Shown here: positions 17,878 through 26,232 of the stretch, piece after piece | How positions within the stretch are numbered: position 1 is the first letter of the stretch | Layout of the letters: each line of letters opens with the position of its first letter | Source of the DNA: Streptomyces sp. NBC_01549 | Lineage (GTDB): Bacteria; Actinomycetota; Actinomycetes; Streptomycetales; Streptomycetaceae | NCBI RefSeq assembly: GCF_026339955.1 | Contig: NZ_JAPEPW010000002.1 | Span: 930,001 to 994,000, forward strand | Direction of reading: 5' to 3' | DNA: 64,000 bases | Notes under the pieces: model-generated | Databases searched by the model: none | The model's input: only the letters and a program-made list of their open reading frames with translations | What the model was told of the DNA's origin: nothing | Position numbers and translations under genes: made by a program

Positions 17878-18897
17878 GTGCCACTGCCCTCACACCCCTT
17901 GCGGAAGCTGGGCTTCCTGACCATCGGGTTGTTCGACGAGGCCGACCCGCGGCGTGGCCACGAGTCGACGCTGGAGATCATCGAGCTCGGTGAGCGGCTG
18001 GGATTCGACAGCGCGTGGGTGCGACACCGCCATCTGCAGTACGGGATCTCCTCCCCCGTCGCGGTCCTGGCCGCCGCCTCGCAGCGCACCAGCCGGATCG
18101 AGCTGGGGACGGCGGTCATCCCGGTGGGCTGGGAGAACCCGCTGCGGCTGGCCGAGGACCTGGCGACGGTCGACATCCTGTCCGGGGGCCGCCTCAACCC
18201 GGGCGTCAGCGTCGGCCCGCCGATGCACTACGACCAGGTCAAGGAGGCTCTGTACCCCGACACCGGCGGCGTCGAGGACTTCAGCCACGCGCGGGTCGAA
18301 CGGCTGCTGGATTTCGTGCGCGGCAAGCCGGCGACCGACTTCAGCGGCGTCGAGGGCTTCGAGGTGTTCTCCGACCGTGTCCAGCCGCACGCCGCGGGTC
18401 TGGGGCGACGCATGTGGTACGGCGGCGGCAGCCTGCGCTCCGCGCAATGGGCGGGCGAACACGGGATGAACCTGCTGACCAGCAGTGTCGTCAAGGCGGA
18501 GGAGTCCGAGGACTTCGCCGAGATCCAACGGTCGCACATCCGGACCTTCCGCGCCCACCACCCCGACGGCGACCGCGCCCGTGTGTCGCAGGGACTCGTC
18601 GTCATCCCCACCGACAGCGCCTCACCCGAACAGCGCAAGAAGTACGAGGAGTACGCCCTCAAGCGCACTCCTCGTACCGCGACTCCGCAGGGCCCGGCCC
18701 GGATGATGTTCGCGCCCGACCTCGTCGGCACCTCCGACGAGATCGCCGAACGGCTGTACGCGCACGCCGCGTTCCAGGAGGTCGACGAGGTCGCGTTCGC
18801 GCTGCCGTTCACCTTCGGGCACGAGGACTACGTGCAGATCCTCACCGACATCGCCACCGGGCTCGGCCCGGCGCTCGGGTGGCAGCCGGCCGTCTGA
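17878..18897 (+). CDS. LLM-class (luciferase-like) flavin-dependent oxidoreductase
   Basis: A 339-residue TIM-barrel monooxygenase or reductase of the bacterial-luciferase family. It begins LGFLTIGLFDE and has the family segments FDSAWVRHRH, RIELGTAVIPVGWENPLRLAEDLATVDILSGGR split over about residues 62-98, and a C-terminal GTSDEIAERL region. It would bind FMN or F420; the substrate is unknown. GTG 17878 has GGAGGAG at good spacing. It is divergent from the protease gene and convergent, by 16 bp, with a small protein gene. Confidence 0.85.
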   Translation: MPLPSHPLRKLGFLTIGLFDEADPRRGHESTLEIIELGERLGFDSAWVRHRHLQYGISSPVAVLAAASQRTSRIELGTAVIPVGWENPLRLAEDLATVDILSGGRLNPGVSVGPPMHYDQVKEALYPDTGGVEDFSHARVERLLDFVRGKPATDFSGVEGFEVFSDRVQPHAAGLGRRMWYGGGSLRSAQWAGEHGMNLLTSSVVKAEESEDFAEIQRSHIRTFRAHHPDGDRARVSQGLVVIPTDSASPEQRKKYEEYALKRTPRTATPQGPARMMFAPDLVGTSDEIAERLYAHAAFQEVDEVAFALPFTFGHEDYVQILTDIATGLGPALGWQPAV

Positions 18898-18913
18898 ACG
18901 CGGCGCCGGGGCC

Positions 18914-19411
18914 TCAGCCCTGCTGGAACAGCTCTGGGGGCAGGGGCTTGAGCAGGGCGTACAGGTCGTCGGTGATGGGGCGGTCCCAGGCGGCGATGGT
19001 CACCAGGACGTTGTCGTCGCGGTCGAACTGCACGCAGGAGATGCGGGTCTCGGAGAGCTTGAGACGGCGCACGATGAGGAGACCGTCACCCTGCATCACC
19101 GGGATGTCCTCGGTCCCGGTGACGGTGACCTCCTCGTCGTTCTCCAGCGCCAGCAGCAGCTGGGCCACCTCGAAGGGGATCTCGTCCTCGGCGACCTCGC
19201 GGGCCGGGGACCCCTCGGGCAGATTGCCGATGATCATCGCGGGGCCGCGGCCGCCGAACAGGTCATAGCGCAGGAAGACACCCTGGCAGCTGCCGTCGGG
19301 GGCGGGCAGCAGACCCGCGCCGAGATTGCCCGGCCAGTCACCCGGGTCCATGGCCAGAACGTCGAAGTCGGGCCCGGCGGGCGTGGCGCTGCGGCGGCGG
19401 AGGAAGGACAT
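18914..19411 (-). CDS. conserved hypothetical protein
   Basis: A 165-residue soluble acidic protein. The N-terminus has a short basic patch (MSFLRRRSATP). The rest alternates beta strands and acidic loops (GVFLRYDLFGGRGPAMIIGNLPEG, VTVTGTEDIPVMQGDGLLIVRR), and it ends LLKPLPPELFQQG. I recognise it only as a Streptomyces-type hypothetical. ATG 19411 is preceded on its strand by a repeat-rich region, and frame extension upstream of it consists of degenerate Pro/Gly repeats that are not convincing protein. Confidence 0.6.
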   Translation of the reverse strand: MSFLRRRSATPAGPDFDVLAMDPGDWPGNLGAGLLPAPDGSCQGVFLRYDLFGGRGPAMIIGNLPEGSPAREVAEDEIPFEVAQLLLALENDEEVTVTGTEDIPVMQGDGLLIVRRLKLSETRISCVQFDRDDNVLVTIAAWDRPITDDLYALLKPLPPELFQQG

Positions 19412-19462
19412 GCCGCAATGGTACGTGCCCGGACGTGAACCGGGCCCTGGGGGCGTCCCCCG

Positions 19463-19551
19463 TACGTGGCCACCGGGCCCGTCATACGGGGCCACCGGGC
19501 AGGTTGTACGGGGGGCTGCCGTTCGGTCGTACGGGGCTACCGGGCCGGTTG
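19463..19551. repeat. four degenerate 22-23-bp tandem repeats
   Basis: Units start at 19463, 19485, 19507 and 19530, each beginning TACG and three of them sharing TACGNGGCNACCGGGC. They fill the spacer upstream of the 165-residue protein gene and overlap the last 15 bp of the LAL regulator gene. Confidence 0.65.
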
Positions 19552-22428
19552 TTGGCCGAGTGCCGCCGCCAGTCCCGTACGGTCCGTGCCCACCTTCCGG
19601 TAGACCGCCGAGAGCAGACGGACGACGGTCGGCTCGTCGGTCCCCAGCTCCTCGGCGACCTCGGTCGTGGTGCGGCCCCGGGCGGTGAGCGCGGCGGCCG
19701 CGCGTTCGCGGGCGGTGAGCGTGTCCGTCTCGGTGCTGTGCAGGCGGCGCGGGCGCAGTCCGGCGGCGGCCAGCTCGGCGCGGGCCTCGTCGCCGAGCCC
19801 GTCGGCGCCGCACTGCATGGCCGCGTCCAGTCCTCGGTAGAGGTGTTCGGCGGCTTCCCTTGGAGAGCCCGAGCGGCGCAGTTCAGTGCCCAGGGCGACC
19901 AGCGCGCAGGCCAGTTCGTAGGCGGCCGGGGAGCGCTCCAGGTGGCTGACGGACTCTTCGAGGAGCTTGACGCGGGCCGGGCCGGAGGAGACGTCGGCCG
20001 CGGCCCGCAGGGCCTGCCCGACGGCCGAGGGGGCGCCGAACTGGCGGGCGCGGTGTACCGCTTCGAGTGCCGTGGCGACGGCGCGTTCCGGCGCGTCGTG
20101 GCTTTCGGCGCGGGCGAGGTGGAACTGCCAGGGACACCAGGAGGGGTTGCGGATGCCGCGCGGGTCCAGGCGGCGCCCGGCCGCCTCGAGCTCGGCGGCG
20201 GCGTCCTTGGTGAGGCCGCGGGCGAGCAGCAGTTCGCCGTGCACGGTCTGGACGTCGGGGAAGGTGACGGCGGCCGGGAACGGCGCGCCGAACGCGTGGT
20301 CCTCGCCGATCTGGGTGGCCTCGGTGACACGGCCGCGGGCGAGCAGGATCTCGATGATGACACCGACGGCGTACCAGTGGACGGGGGTGCCGGCGCCGAC
20401 ACGTTCGGCGAGCCTGAGGCCCGCGCGGGCGAAGTCCTCGGCCTCGGCGAGTCGGCCGCGGCGGTAGCGGACGTATGCGAGGAGGGTGTAGCCGAAGGAG
20501 AGGTGGGCGCCGTGCCAGCCCTGGGACTCGAAGTCGGCGATCCCGGCGGCGAACAGTTCCTCGGTGCGGCCCGGGCGGTCGGCGTACATGAAGGTGAGGG
20601 CGACCAGGGCGGGCACCTCGAAGCCGCGGTCGGCCTCGGCCCAGCGGAACTCTCCGGCGAGGGCTCGTTCGGCGTGGTGGAGCGCGATGTGGGCGGGCTC
20701 GCCGCGCAGGGTGGCGTCCCAGGCCCGCAGGCCGATGACATAGCGCTCGGTGAGGTCGCGTCCGGTGAGCCGGTCGGCGAGGCGGGACAGGCGGCGGGAG
20801 CGGGCCGGGGAGTCGGGTTCGTCGGCGCGGAAGGCGTCCCACATGAACTGTTCGGACTGCATGCGCAGCCGCACCCGGGCGTTGCCGGTCACCCGGATCT
20901 CACGGGCGAGTGTCTCGGAGGCCTCGACGAGCCGGTCGCTGTGGGCGAGGACCTGGGAGAGCCGGTAGACGATGTTGTGGCGCAGCTCCGGGTCGCTGAT
21001 GGGTTCTTCGAGGGCGGCCCGGAGGTGGTTGACGGTGGTCGCCGGTTCGGTGAGCAGGGACGCGCAGCCCAGTTCGTGGAGGACCGCGGCCCGCTCCTTG
21101 AGGGGCGGCGGTTCGCGCAGGGCCCGGGCGAGGTAGCGGCGGGCGGCGTCGGGGGCTCCGGCGCGCTGGGTCTCGCGGGCGGCGGCGCGCAGTTGCTGGA
21201 CGACCCAGTTGTCGCCCTCGGGGTGGGTCTCCATGAGGTGGCGGGCGGCGGCGGAGGGGCCGAGCCCTTCGTCGATGACGCACCAGGCGGCCTGCCCGTG
21301 CAGGGCCACGCGGACAGCGCCGGGGATGGCGCGGTAGACGGCGGTGGCGATGAGCGGGTGGACGAACTCCAGGGTGTCGGCGCCGGCGAGGATACGGGCG
21401 CCGCGCAGGGCGTCCGCGGCGTCGGCGGCCTCCTCGGAGCCGAGTCCGGCGACGGCGGCCGCCAGGGTCGGCGGGATCTCGGTGCCGAGGACGGCGCAGG
21501 CCCAGGCGAAGCGGACGGTGGAAGCGCCCAGGCGTTCGAGGCGGGCGATCAGGCCGCTGCCCTTGACGGCGGCCGCGAGGTCGCGCAGCAGGTGCGCCCC
21601 TTCCTCGGTCGGGACCAGTCCGCGGTCGCGGACCTTCGCGGTCAGCTCCACGGCCTCGAAGGGGTTGCCCGCGGTGACCGCCCAGCACTCGCGGCAGAAC
21701 ACGTCGTCCGCTCCGGTGCCGAGGTCCTCGCGGACGAGTCCGGCGACGGCGGCGGCGCTGAGCGGTTCGAGGTCGAGGGGGCGCTGGCCCGCCCGTCCGG
21801 GCAGGCCCCTGAACGCCTCGGCGTGGTCGGGGAGTTCGTCGGGCCGGTAGGCGACGGTCAGCAGCAGCGGCAGTTCCTCCGCGCGCGGCGCGAAGGCGGC
21901 GAGCCAGCTCAGTGACTCGGGGTCGGCCCAGTGCGCGTCGTCGAGGACGAGCACCATCGGGGCGCGCTGCACCGCGAGGTGGGTGAGCACCCAGTCGAGG
22001 CCGTCGCGCAGGCCCTGCGGGTCGGGCGCGGCGCCCTCGGACGGGGCGCACAGGCCGAGCGCGGGGCCGACGATCGCGTACCAACTCCCCAGCTGGGCGC
22101 GGATTTCCGCCTCCGGGGACCCGGCGAACTGCGGTTGCAGGAGCTGGCGGGCGACGTGGAAGGCGACACCCTGTTCCTGGTCGCCGCCACGCGCGGACAG
22201 GACCGTGCAGCCCCGGGCGGCGGCGCGACGGCGCACCTCGGCGAGGAGGGTGGTCTTGCCGATTCCGGCCCGCCCGGCGAAGGCGAGGAGTGCGCCGCGA
22301 GGCCGTTCGGGTCCTTCGGTGCCGTCCTCGCGCAGACCCGTGAGTTCGTTCAACGCCTCGTCGGCGGCGGCGAGTTCACCCTCCCGTTCGAAAAGTGTCC
22401 TTCTGTTGCGTACACCGCGCTGTCCCAT
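19537..22428 (-). CDS. LAL-type ATP-binding LuxR transcriptional regulator
   Basis: A 963-residue large regulator. An N-terminal STAND-type ATPase has Walker A GRAGIGKTT (52-60) and Walker B MVLVLDDAHW (158-167). Several hundred residues of TPR-like helical repeats follow, and the C-terminus is a LuxR/GerE helix-turn-helix (TLTARERAAAALTARG, then TTEVAEELGTDEPTVVRLL). Such proteins activate secondary-metabolite or catabolic operons in actinomycetes. ATG 22428 has AGGGGGTGG upstream; a GTG 18 bp earlier lacks a ribosome site. No biosynthetic genes adjoin it, so its target is not obvious. The HTH deviates somewhat from the usual LSPRE...LA..GLSN pattern, with TARER and TTTEV in those places. 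Confidence 0.85.
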   Translation of the reverse strand: MGQRGVRNRRTLFEREGELAAADEALNELTGLREDGTEGPERPRGALLAFAGRAGIGKTTLLAEVRRRAAARGCTVLSARGGDQEQGVAFHVARQLLQPQFAGSPEAEIRAQLGSWYAIVGPALGLCAPSEGAAPDPQGLRDGLDWVLTHLAVQRAPMVLVLDDAHWADPESLSWLAAFAPRAEELPLLLTVAYRPDELPDHAEAFRGLPGRAGQRPLDLEPLSAAAVAGLVREDLGTGADDVFCRECWAVTAGNPFEAVELTAKVRDRGLVPTEEGAHLLRDLAAAVKGSGLIARLERLGASTVRFAWACAVLGTEIPPTLAAAVAGLGSEEAADAADALRGARILAGADTLEFVHPLIATAVYRAIPGAVRVALHGQAAWCVIDEGLGPSAAARHLMETHPEGDNWVVQQLRAAARETQRAGAPDAARRYLARALREPPPLKERAAVLHELGCASLLTEPATTVNHLRAALEEPISDPELRHNIVYRLSQVLAHSDRLVEASETLAREIRVTGNARVRLRMQSEQFMWDAFRADEPDSPARSRRLSRLADRLTGRDLTERYVIGLRAWDATLRGEPAHIALHHAERALAGEFRWAEADRGFEVPALVALTFMYADRPGRTEELFAAGIADFESQGWHGAHLSFGYTLLAYVRYRRGRLAEAEDFARAGLRLAERVGAGTPVHWYAVGVIIEILLARGRVTEATQIGEDHAFGAPFPAAVTFPDVQTVHGELLLARGLTKDAAAELEAAGRRLDPRGIRNPSWCPWQFHLARAESHDAPERAVATALEAVHRARQFGAPSAVGQALRAAADVSSGPARVKLLEESVSHLERSPAAYELACALVALGTELRRSGSPREAAEHLYRGLDAAMQCGADGLGDEARAELAAAGLRPRRLHSTETDTLTARERAAAALTARGRTTTEVAEELGTDEPTVVRLLSAVYRKVGTDRTGLAAALGQQPAR

Positions 22429-22613
22429 GGTCCACCCCCTGGTCACGGCGGTGTGGTCCGCGCGGGGAGCGGATGCGTACCGTGACCTCCAGGGACCTCA
22501 GCGTACGCTCGTAGCGCCTTGCGGGGAGCCCTTCCGCCGCTACCGGCTCACACCACCAGAGGCTGTTCGGGACGCTGTTGGTGAATCCGCCGCCGGGTAC
22601 ACCCCCTCCTCGA

Positions 22614-22649
22614 AACCGTGAACACTTAAACGTGTAAGTGTTCACGGTT
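22614..22649. promoter_or_regulatory. perfect 14-bp inverted repeat, AT-rich
   Basis: AACCGTGAACACTT (22614-22627) and AAGTGTTCACGGTT (22636-22649) are perfect reverse complements around an 8-nt loop. The site lies 62 bp downstream of the DUF397 gene and 186 bp upstream of the LAL start, both leftward. It could be a terminator for the first or an operator for the second. The low GC of its core favours a protein-binding site. Confidence 0.6.
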
Positions 22650-22711
22650 CCCGGCAGACATGGGGTCGGACCGACGTCACTCAACGGATTCGCCAACAGC
22701 GTCAGGTCGGC

Positions 22712-22954
22712 TCAGGTCAGGTCGAACTCTCCCTCGCGGGCGCCCGACACGAACGCGCCCCACTCGGCCGGTGTGAAGATCAAGGAAGGGCTCTCGGGGC
22801 GGCCACTGTTGCGCATCGCGATGAAGCCCTCGACAAAAGCGATCTCGACGTCTCCCCGCCCTCGGCTGCTGGACTGCCATTCAGCGTTGCTGAGGTCCAG
22901 CTCAGGCTTGTCCCACCCCGCCAGCGGGTGCTGCTCGATGGTGCTCTCGGCCAC
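22712..22954 (-). CDS. orphan DUF397 protein
   Basis: An 80-residue protein with the DUF397 pattern: an N-terminal W(D)KPELDLSNAEWQSSS, a central VEIAFVEGFIAMRNS and the terminal FTPAEWGAFVSGAREGEFDL. In Streptomyces such proteins usually follow a helix-turn-helix (XRE/AbaA-like) regulator and form a regulator-antagonist or toxin-like pair (BldB/WhiJ neighbourhood type). No such partner is adjacent here, so it is an orphan copy. Start and stop are unambiguous; function is inferred from the family only. Confidence 0.8.
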   Translation of the reverse strand: MAESTIEQHPLAGWDKPELDLSNAEWQSSSRGRGDVEIAFVEGFIAMRNSGRPESPSLIFTPAEWGAFVSGAREGEFDLT

Positions 22955-23037
22955 GTCCGTGCTCCTCCCGGTTCGTCGTCCGCCGCCAGCCTAGCGATCG
23001 GTTCCGGCGGCGGACAGGCCACGTGAGGGGGACGGTT

Positions 23038-24204
23038 TCAGGAGGTGGGCGGCGCGGCCCCGACCAGCCACATCGAGAAGAACTGGGATCCTCCTCCATA
23101 GGCGTGTCCCAGCACCCTGCGAGCCCCTTCCACCTGGTGTTCTCCGGCCTGACCGCGCACCTGAAGTGCCGCTTCGGCGAAGCGGATCATGCCGGACGCG
23201 CCGATCGGATTGGTGGAGAGGACACCGCCCGACATGTTGACGGGCAGGTCCCCGTCAAGCTCGGTCACACCGGATTCGGTGAGCTTCCAGCCTTCGCCCT
23301 CCTCGGCGAAACCGAGGTTCTCCAGCCACATGGGCTCGTACCAGGAGAAGGGCACGTACATCTCCACGGCGTCGATGTCACGGCGCGGGTCCGCGATGCC
23401 CGCCTGCCGGTACACATCGGCCGCGCAGTCCTTGCCCGCCTGCGGCGACACACAGTCCTTGCCCGCGAACAGGGTCGGCTCGCTGCGCATGGCGCCGCCG
23501 TGCAGCCACGCGGGCGGCCGCGGCGAGCGGGCCGCCCCCGCCCGGTCGGTGAGGATCATCGCGCAGGCGCCGTCCGAGGACGGGCAGGTCTCCGAGTAGC
23601 GGATCGGGTCCCACAGCATGGGCGAGGCCTGGACCTTCTCCAGCGTGATGTCGTGCTCGTGGAGATGCGCGTACGGGTTCTTCAGCGCGTTGCGCCGGTC
23701 CTTGTACGCGACCAGCGAGCCGACGGTGTCGGGCGCGCCGGTACGCCGCATGTACGCCCGTACGTGCGGCGCGAAGAAGCCGCCCGCCCCGGCCAGCAGC
23801 GGCTGCTGGAAGGGGATCGGCAGGGACAGGCCCCACATGGCGTTCGACTCGGACTGCTTCTCATAGGCCAGGGTCAGGACCGTGCCGTGGACGCGGCCCG
23901 CGACGAGGTTGGTGGCGACGAGGGCCGTGGATCCGCCGACGGAGCCCGCCGTGTGCACGCGCAGCATCGGCTTGCCGACCGCGCCGAGCGCGTCGGCGAG
24001 GTACAGCTCCGGCATCATGACGCCCTCGAAGAAGTCGGGCGCCTTGCCGATGACGACGGCGTCGATGTCGGCCCAGGTCAGCTCGGCGTCGTCGAGGGCG
24101 CGCCGGGCGGCCTCGCGGACGAGTCCCGCGATGGACACGTCCCGTCGGGCCGCCACGTGTTTGGTCTGGCCGATGCCTACGACGGCCACGGGCTCCTTGT
24201 TCAT
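23038..24204 (-). CDS. thiolase-fold lipid-transfer protein (Ltp3-like aldolase)
   Basis: A 388-residue thiolase-superfamily protein of the SCP-x/lipid-transfer type. The fold is recognisable (VAVVGIGQTKH at the start, AGSVGGSTALVATNLVAG in the place of the nucleophile loop, CPSSDGACAMILTDRAG and a terminal GHAYGGGSQFFSMW). The active Cys expected in the nucleophile loop is absent, and the C-terminal CxG motif is replaced by AYGGG. This is what I would expect of steroid side-chain retro-aldolases such as Ltp2/Ltp3 rather than a true thiolase. Its start overlaps the end of the preceding thiolase-like gene by 4 bp (ATGA), so the two are translationally coupled. It probably works with the DUF35 protein two genes upstream. 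Confidence 0.8.
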   Translation of the reverse strand: MNKEPVAVVGIGQTKHVAARRDVSIAGLVREAARRALDDAELTWADIDAVVIGKAPDFFEGVMMPELYLADALGAVGKPMLRVHTAGSVGGSTALVATNLVAGRVHGTVLTLAYEKQSESNAMWGLSLPIPFQQPLLAGAGGFFAPHVRAYMRRTGAPDTVGSLVAYKDRRNALKNPYAHLHEHDITLEKVQASPMLWDPIRYSETCPSSDGACAMILTDRAGAARSPRPPAWLHGGAMRSEPTLFAGKDCVSPQAGKDCAADVYRQAGIADPRRDIDAVEMYVPFSWYEPMWLENLGFAEEGEGWKLTESGVTELDGDLPVNMSGGVLSTNPIGASGMIRFAEAALQVRGQAGEHQVEGARRVLGHAYGGGSQFFSMWLVGAAPPTS

Positions 24205-25256
24205 CGGGGATCCCCTTCGAGTACGGCCACCAGGTTCTGTTGGAGGCAGGGCCCGGAGGTGGCGTGGGCGAGCGCCCGGTCGGACTCCCCCCGGTGGATG
24301 CGGGCGGCGGCCTCACCGATGCGGATGAGCCCGGCGGCCATGATCGGGTTGGCGGCGAGGGCGCCGCCGGACGGGTTGACGCGCACCTCCTCGCCGAGCC
24401 GCAGCGCCTTGCGCAGGACCACCTCCTGGGAGGTGAACGGCGCGTGCAACTCGGCGGTGTCGACGGGGTGTTCGAAGGCTCCGGCCCGCTCGGCGGCCAG
24501 GCGGGTCGACGGCGAGTCCGTCAGGTCGCGCACGCCGAGGCTGTGCGCCTCGATGCGGTGGTCGATGCCCCGGATCCAGGCGGGCCGTTCGCACAGCTCG
24601 CGGGCCCGCTCTCCGGCCGCGAGGATCACGGCGGCGGCACCGTCGCCGACGGGCGGGCAGTCACCGACGCGCAAAGGCTGTACGAGGTATTCCCCCTGGT
24701 CCACCGAACCCCGCAGTTGCGCATGGGAGTTGGCGGCGGCCGAGGCACGGCTGCGGGACGCCACACCCGCCAGCGCGGGCTCGTCGGTCTCGCCCGCGTC
24801 GATGAGCGCCTGTGCCTGGAGGGCCGCGAGGGCGACGGAGTCGGGCCACAGGGGCGCGAGGTAGTACGGGTCGAGCTGCCGGGTCAGGACGTCCCGTACG
24901 GATCCGGGTGACGACTTCCCGTACCCGTACACCAGCGCGGTGTCGGCGTCCCCGGTGAGCAGTTTCGTCCAGGCCTCGTACAGCGCCCAGGCCCCGTCCA
25001 TCTCCACGTGCGACTCGGAGATCGGCGGCCAGGCACCCACCCCGTCGAGGGCCATGGTGAAGGAGAAGGCGCGGCCCGCGAGGTAGTCGGACGAGCCGGA
25101 GCAGGTGAAACCGATGTCGCTGGTCTTCAGCCCGCTCTGGTCGAGGACGGCGTGCAGGACCGGGATGAGCATCTCCACCTCGGAGAGCTCGTCCGTGGTG
25201 CGCAGATGGTCGCTCTGCGCGAAGGCGACGACGGCGATGTCCCTGCTGGACGGCAT
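24201..25256 (-). CDS. thiolase-fold lipid-transfer protein (Ltp4-like aldolase)
   Basis: A 351-residue thiolase-superfamily protein. It keeps the fold (DIAVVAFAQSDH; SGSSDYLAGRAFSF; CPPVGDGAAAVILAAGERA; NPSGGALAANPIMAAGLIRIGEAA). The nucleophile loop reads SESHVEMDGAWALYEAW with no Cys at the expected place, so thiolysis is unlikely. Length and position correspond to the actinobacterial Ltp4 partner, the first of two thiolase-like genes after a DUF35 gene. Its ATG directly follows the TAG of the DUF35 gene, and its end overlaps the next gene by 4 bp, which fits a stoichiometric complex. The role in side-chain C-C cleavage is inferred from context. Confidence 0.78.
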   Translation of the reverse strand: MPSSRDIAVVAFAQSDHLRTTDELSEVEMLIPVLHAVLDQSGLKTSDIGFTCSGSSDYLAGRAFSFTMALDGVGAWPPISESHVEMDGAWALYEAWTKLLTGDADTALVYGYGKSSPGSVRDVLTRQLDPYYLAPLWPDSVALAALQAQALIDAGETDEPALAGVASRSRASAAANSHAQLRGSVDQGEYLVQPLRVGDCPPVGDGAAAVILAAGERARELCERPAWIRGIDHRIEAHSLGVRDLTDSPSTRLAAERAGAFEHPVDTAELHAPFTSQEVVLRKALRLGEEVRVNPSGGALAANPIMAAGLIRIGEAAARIHRGESDRALAHATSGPCLQQNLVAVLEGDPR

Positions 25257-26198
25257 CTACAACAGCTCCTTGTACGAGTCGTACTCGGCGTCCGGTTCGC
25301 CGGTGGGCCGGTAGTGGTCGGGATAGCGGCCGCCCTCCGTCCACACCGGCTCCACCCGCAGCCCCATGCGCACCTGGTCGTAGGGGATGCCGCCGATCCG
25401 GCCGTGCAGCGCGAGGTCGGCACCGTCGAGGGCGATGTGTCCGTAGACGTAGGGCACTTCGATGTCGAGGTTCCTGGCCTTGATGTTGACGATGCAGTAC
25501 GTGGTGACCGTGCCGCTCGGGCCCACCTCCACCTGCTCCGAGGTGGCGACACCGCAGGTGGGGCACGCGCCCCTGGGCGGGACGTACACCTTGCGGCAGG
25601 ACGGGCAGCGCTCGCCGACGGTGCGCCGCGAGGAGAGGCTGTTGATGTAGGCGGACTGGGCGCGGCCGGGCGAGTAGACGTAGTCGAGGCGGGCGGGGGC
25701 GACGATGCCGGTCACCATGTCCTCGAACCGGCCGTCGTGGCCGGCCGTCTCCGGCCGGTCTCCGTCGTACGGCTCGAAGCAGGCGATGTCGGTGATGGCG
25801 CCGGTGCGTTCCGCCGCCCAGCGGACGCGCACGCGCATACCAGTGCGTACGGCGTCGGGGCCCGGCGTGTCGAGGGCGTGCAGGAGGGCGGTGTCGGCGC
25901 CGTCGAGCTGGACCAGGACCCAGGCGAAGGGGGTGTCGAGGGGTTGGCCCCGACGGGGTTCGTGGTTCCAGGCCCAGGTGGTGACGGTGCCGGTGGGGGC
26001 GACCTCGACGAGCTCGCTCAGGTCCTCCGCGGTAACGGGGTCGTACTCGACGGGCGGGACGAGCGTCCGGCCGTCGGCGGTCTTCACACCGAGGACGACG
26101 CGCTCACGCAGCCCGGTGAGAAACGCGCTCTGGACGGGGCCGAGCGAGCGGGTGAAGGGGAACTCGACGACGAGGGGGGCTTTGAGGACTTCGGGCAT
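25257..26198 (-). CDS. tandem DUF35/OB-fold protein with one zinc ribbon
   Basis: A 313-residue protein made of two DUF35 units. The C-terminal unit is complete, with a zinc ribbon CPSCRKVYVPPRGACPTCG (about residues 198-216) followed by an OB-fold (GPSGTVTTYCIVNI...RVEPVW). The N-terminal unit has a matching OB-fold (APTGTVTTWAWN...RVRVRW), but its ribbon equivalent (ADGRTLVPPVEYDP) has lost all four cysteines. DUF35 proteins bind acyl-CoA and are obligate partners of Ltp-type aldolases. ATG 26198 has GGAGAC upstream; a longer frame extension is not coding-like. It is in an operon after the enoyl-CoA hydratase (34-bp gap) and directly before the two thiolase-fold genes. Confidence 0.82.
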   Translation of the reverse strand: MPEVLKAPLVVEFPFTRSLGPVQSAFLTGLRERVVLGVKTADGRTLVPPVEYDPVTAEDLSELVEVAPTGTVTTWAWNHEPRRGQPLDTPFAWVLVQLDGADTALLHALDTPGPDAVRTGMRVRVRWAAERTGAITDIACFEPYDGDRPETAGHDGRFEDMVTGIVAPARLDYVYSPGRAQSAYINSLSSRRTVGERCPSCRKVYVPPRGACPTCGVATSEQVEVGPSGTVTTYCIVNIKARNLDIEVPYVYGHIALDGADLALHGRIGGIPYDQVRMGLRVEPVWTEGGRYPDHYRPTGEPDAEYDSYKELL

Positions 26199-26232
26199 CC
26201 CGGATGTCTCCTTAGGGGAGGGGGATCGGACG

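Noticed and set aside
19435..21915. An 826-residue open frame on the plus strand across the LAL gene
   Set aside because: It is the antisense shadow of a long GC-rich gene: Gly/Ala/Val/Glu-rich with no recognisable fold, while the minus strand has Walker and HTH motifs in register.
19537..22428. LAL regulator as the marker of a biosynthetic gene cluster
   Set aside because: No PKS, NRPS, terpene synthase, RiPP or tailoring set is found on either side within the window.
23038..24204. Ordinary acetyl-CoA acetyltransferase (thiolase)
   Set aside because: The active-site Cys and the CxG motif are missing, and the gene is coupled to a second thiolase-fold gene and a DUF35 gene, which points to an Ltp-type aldolase.
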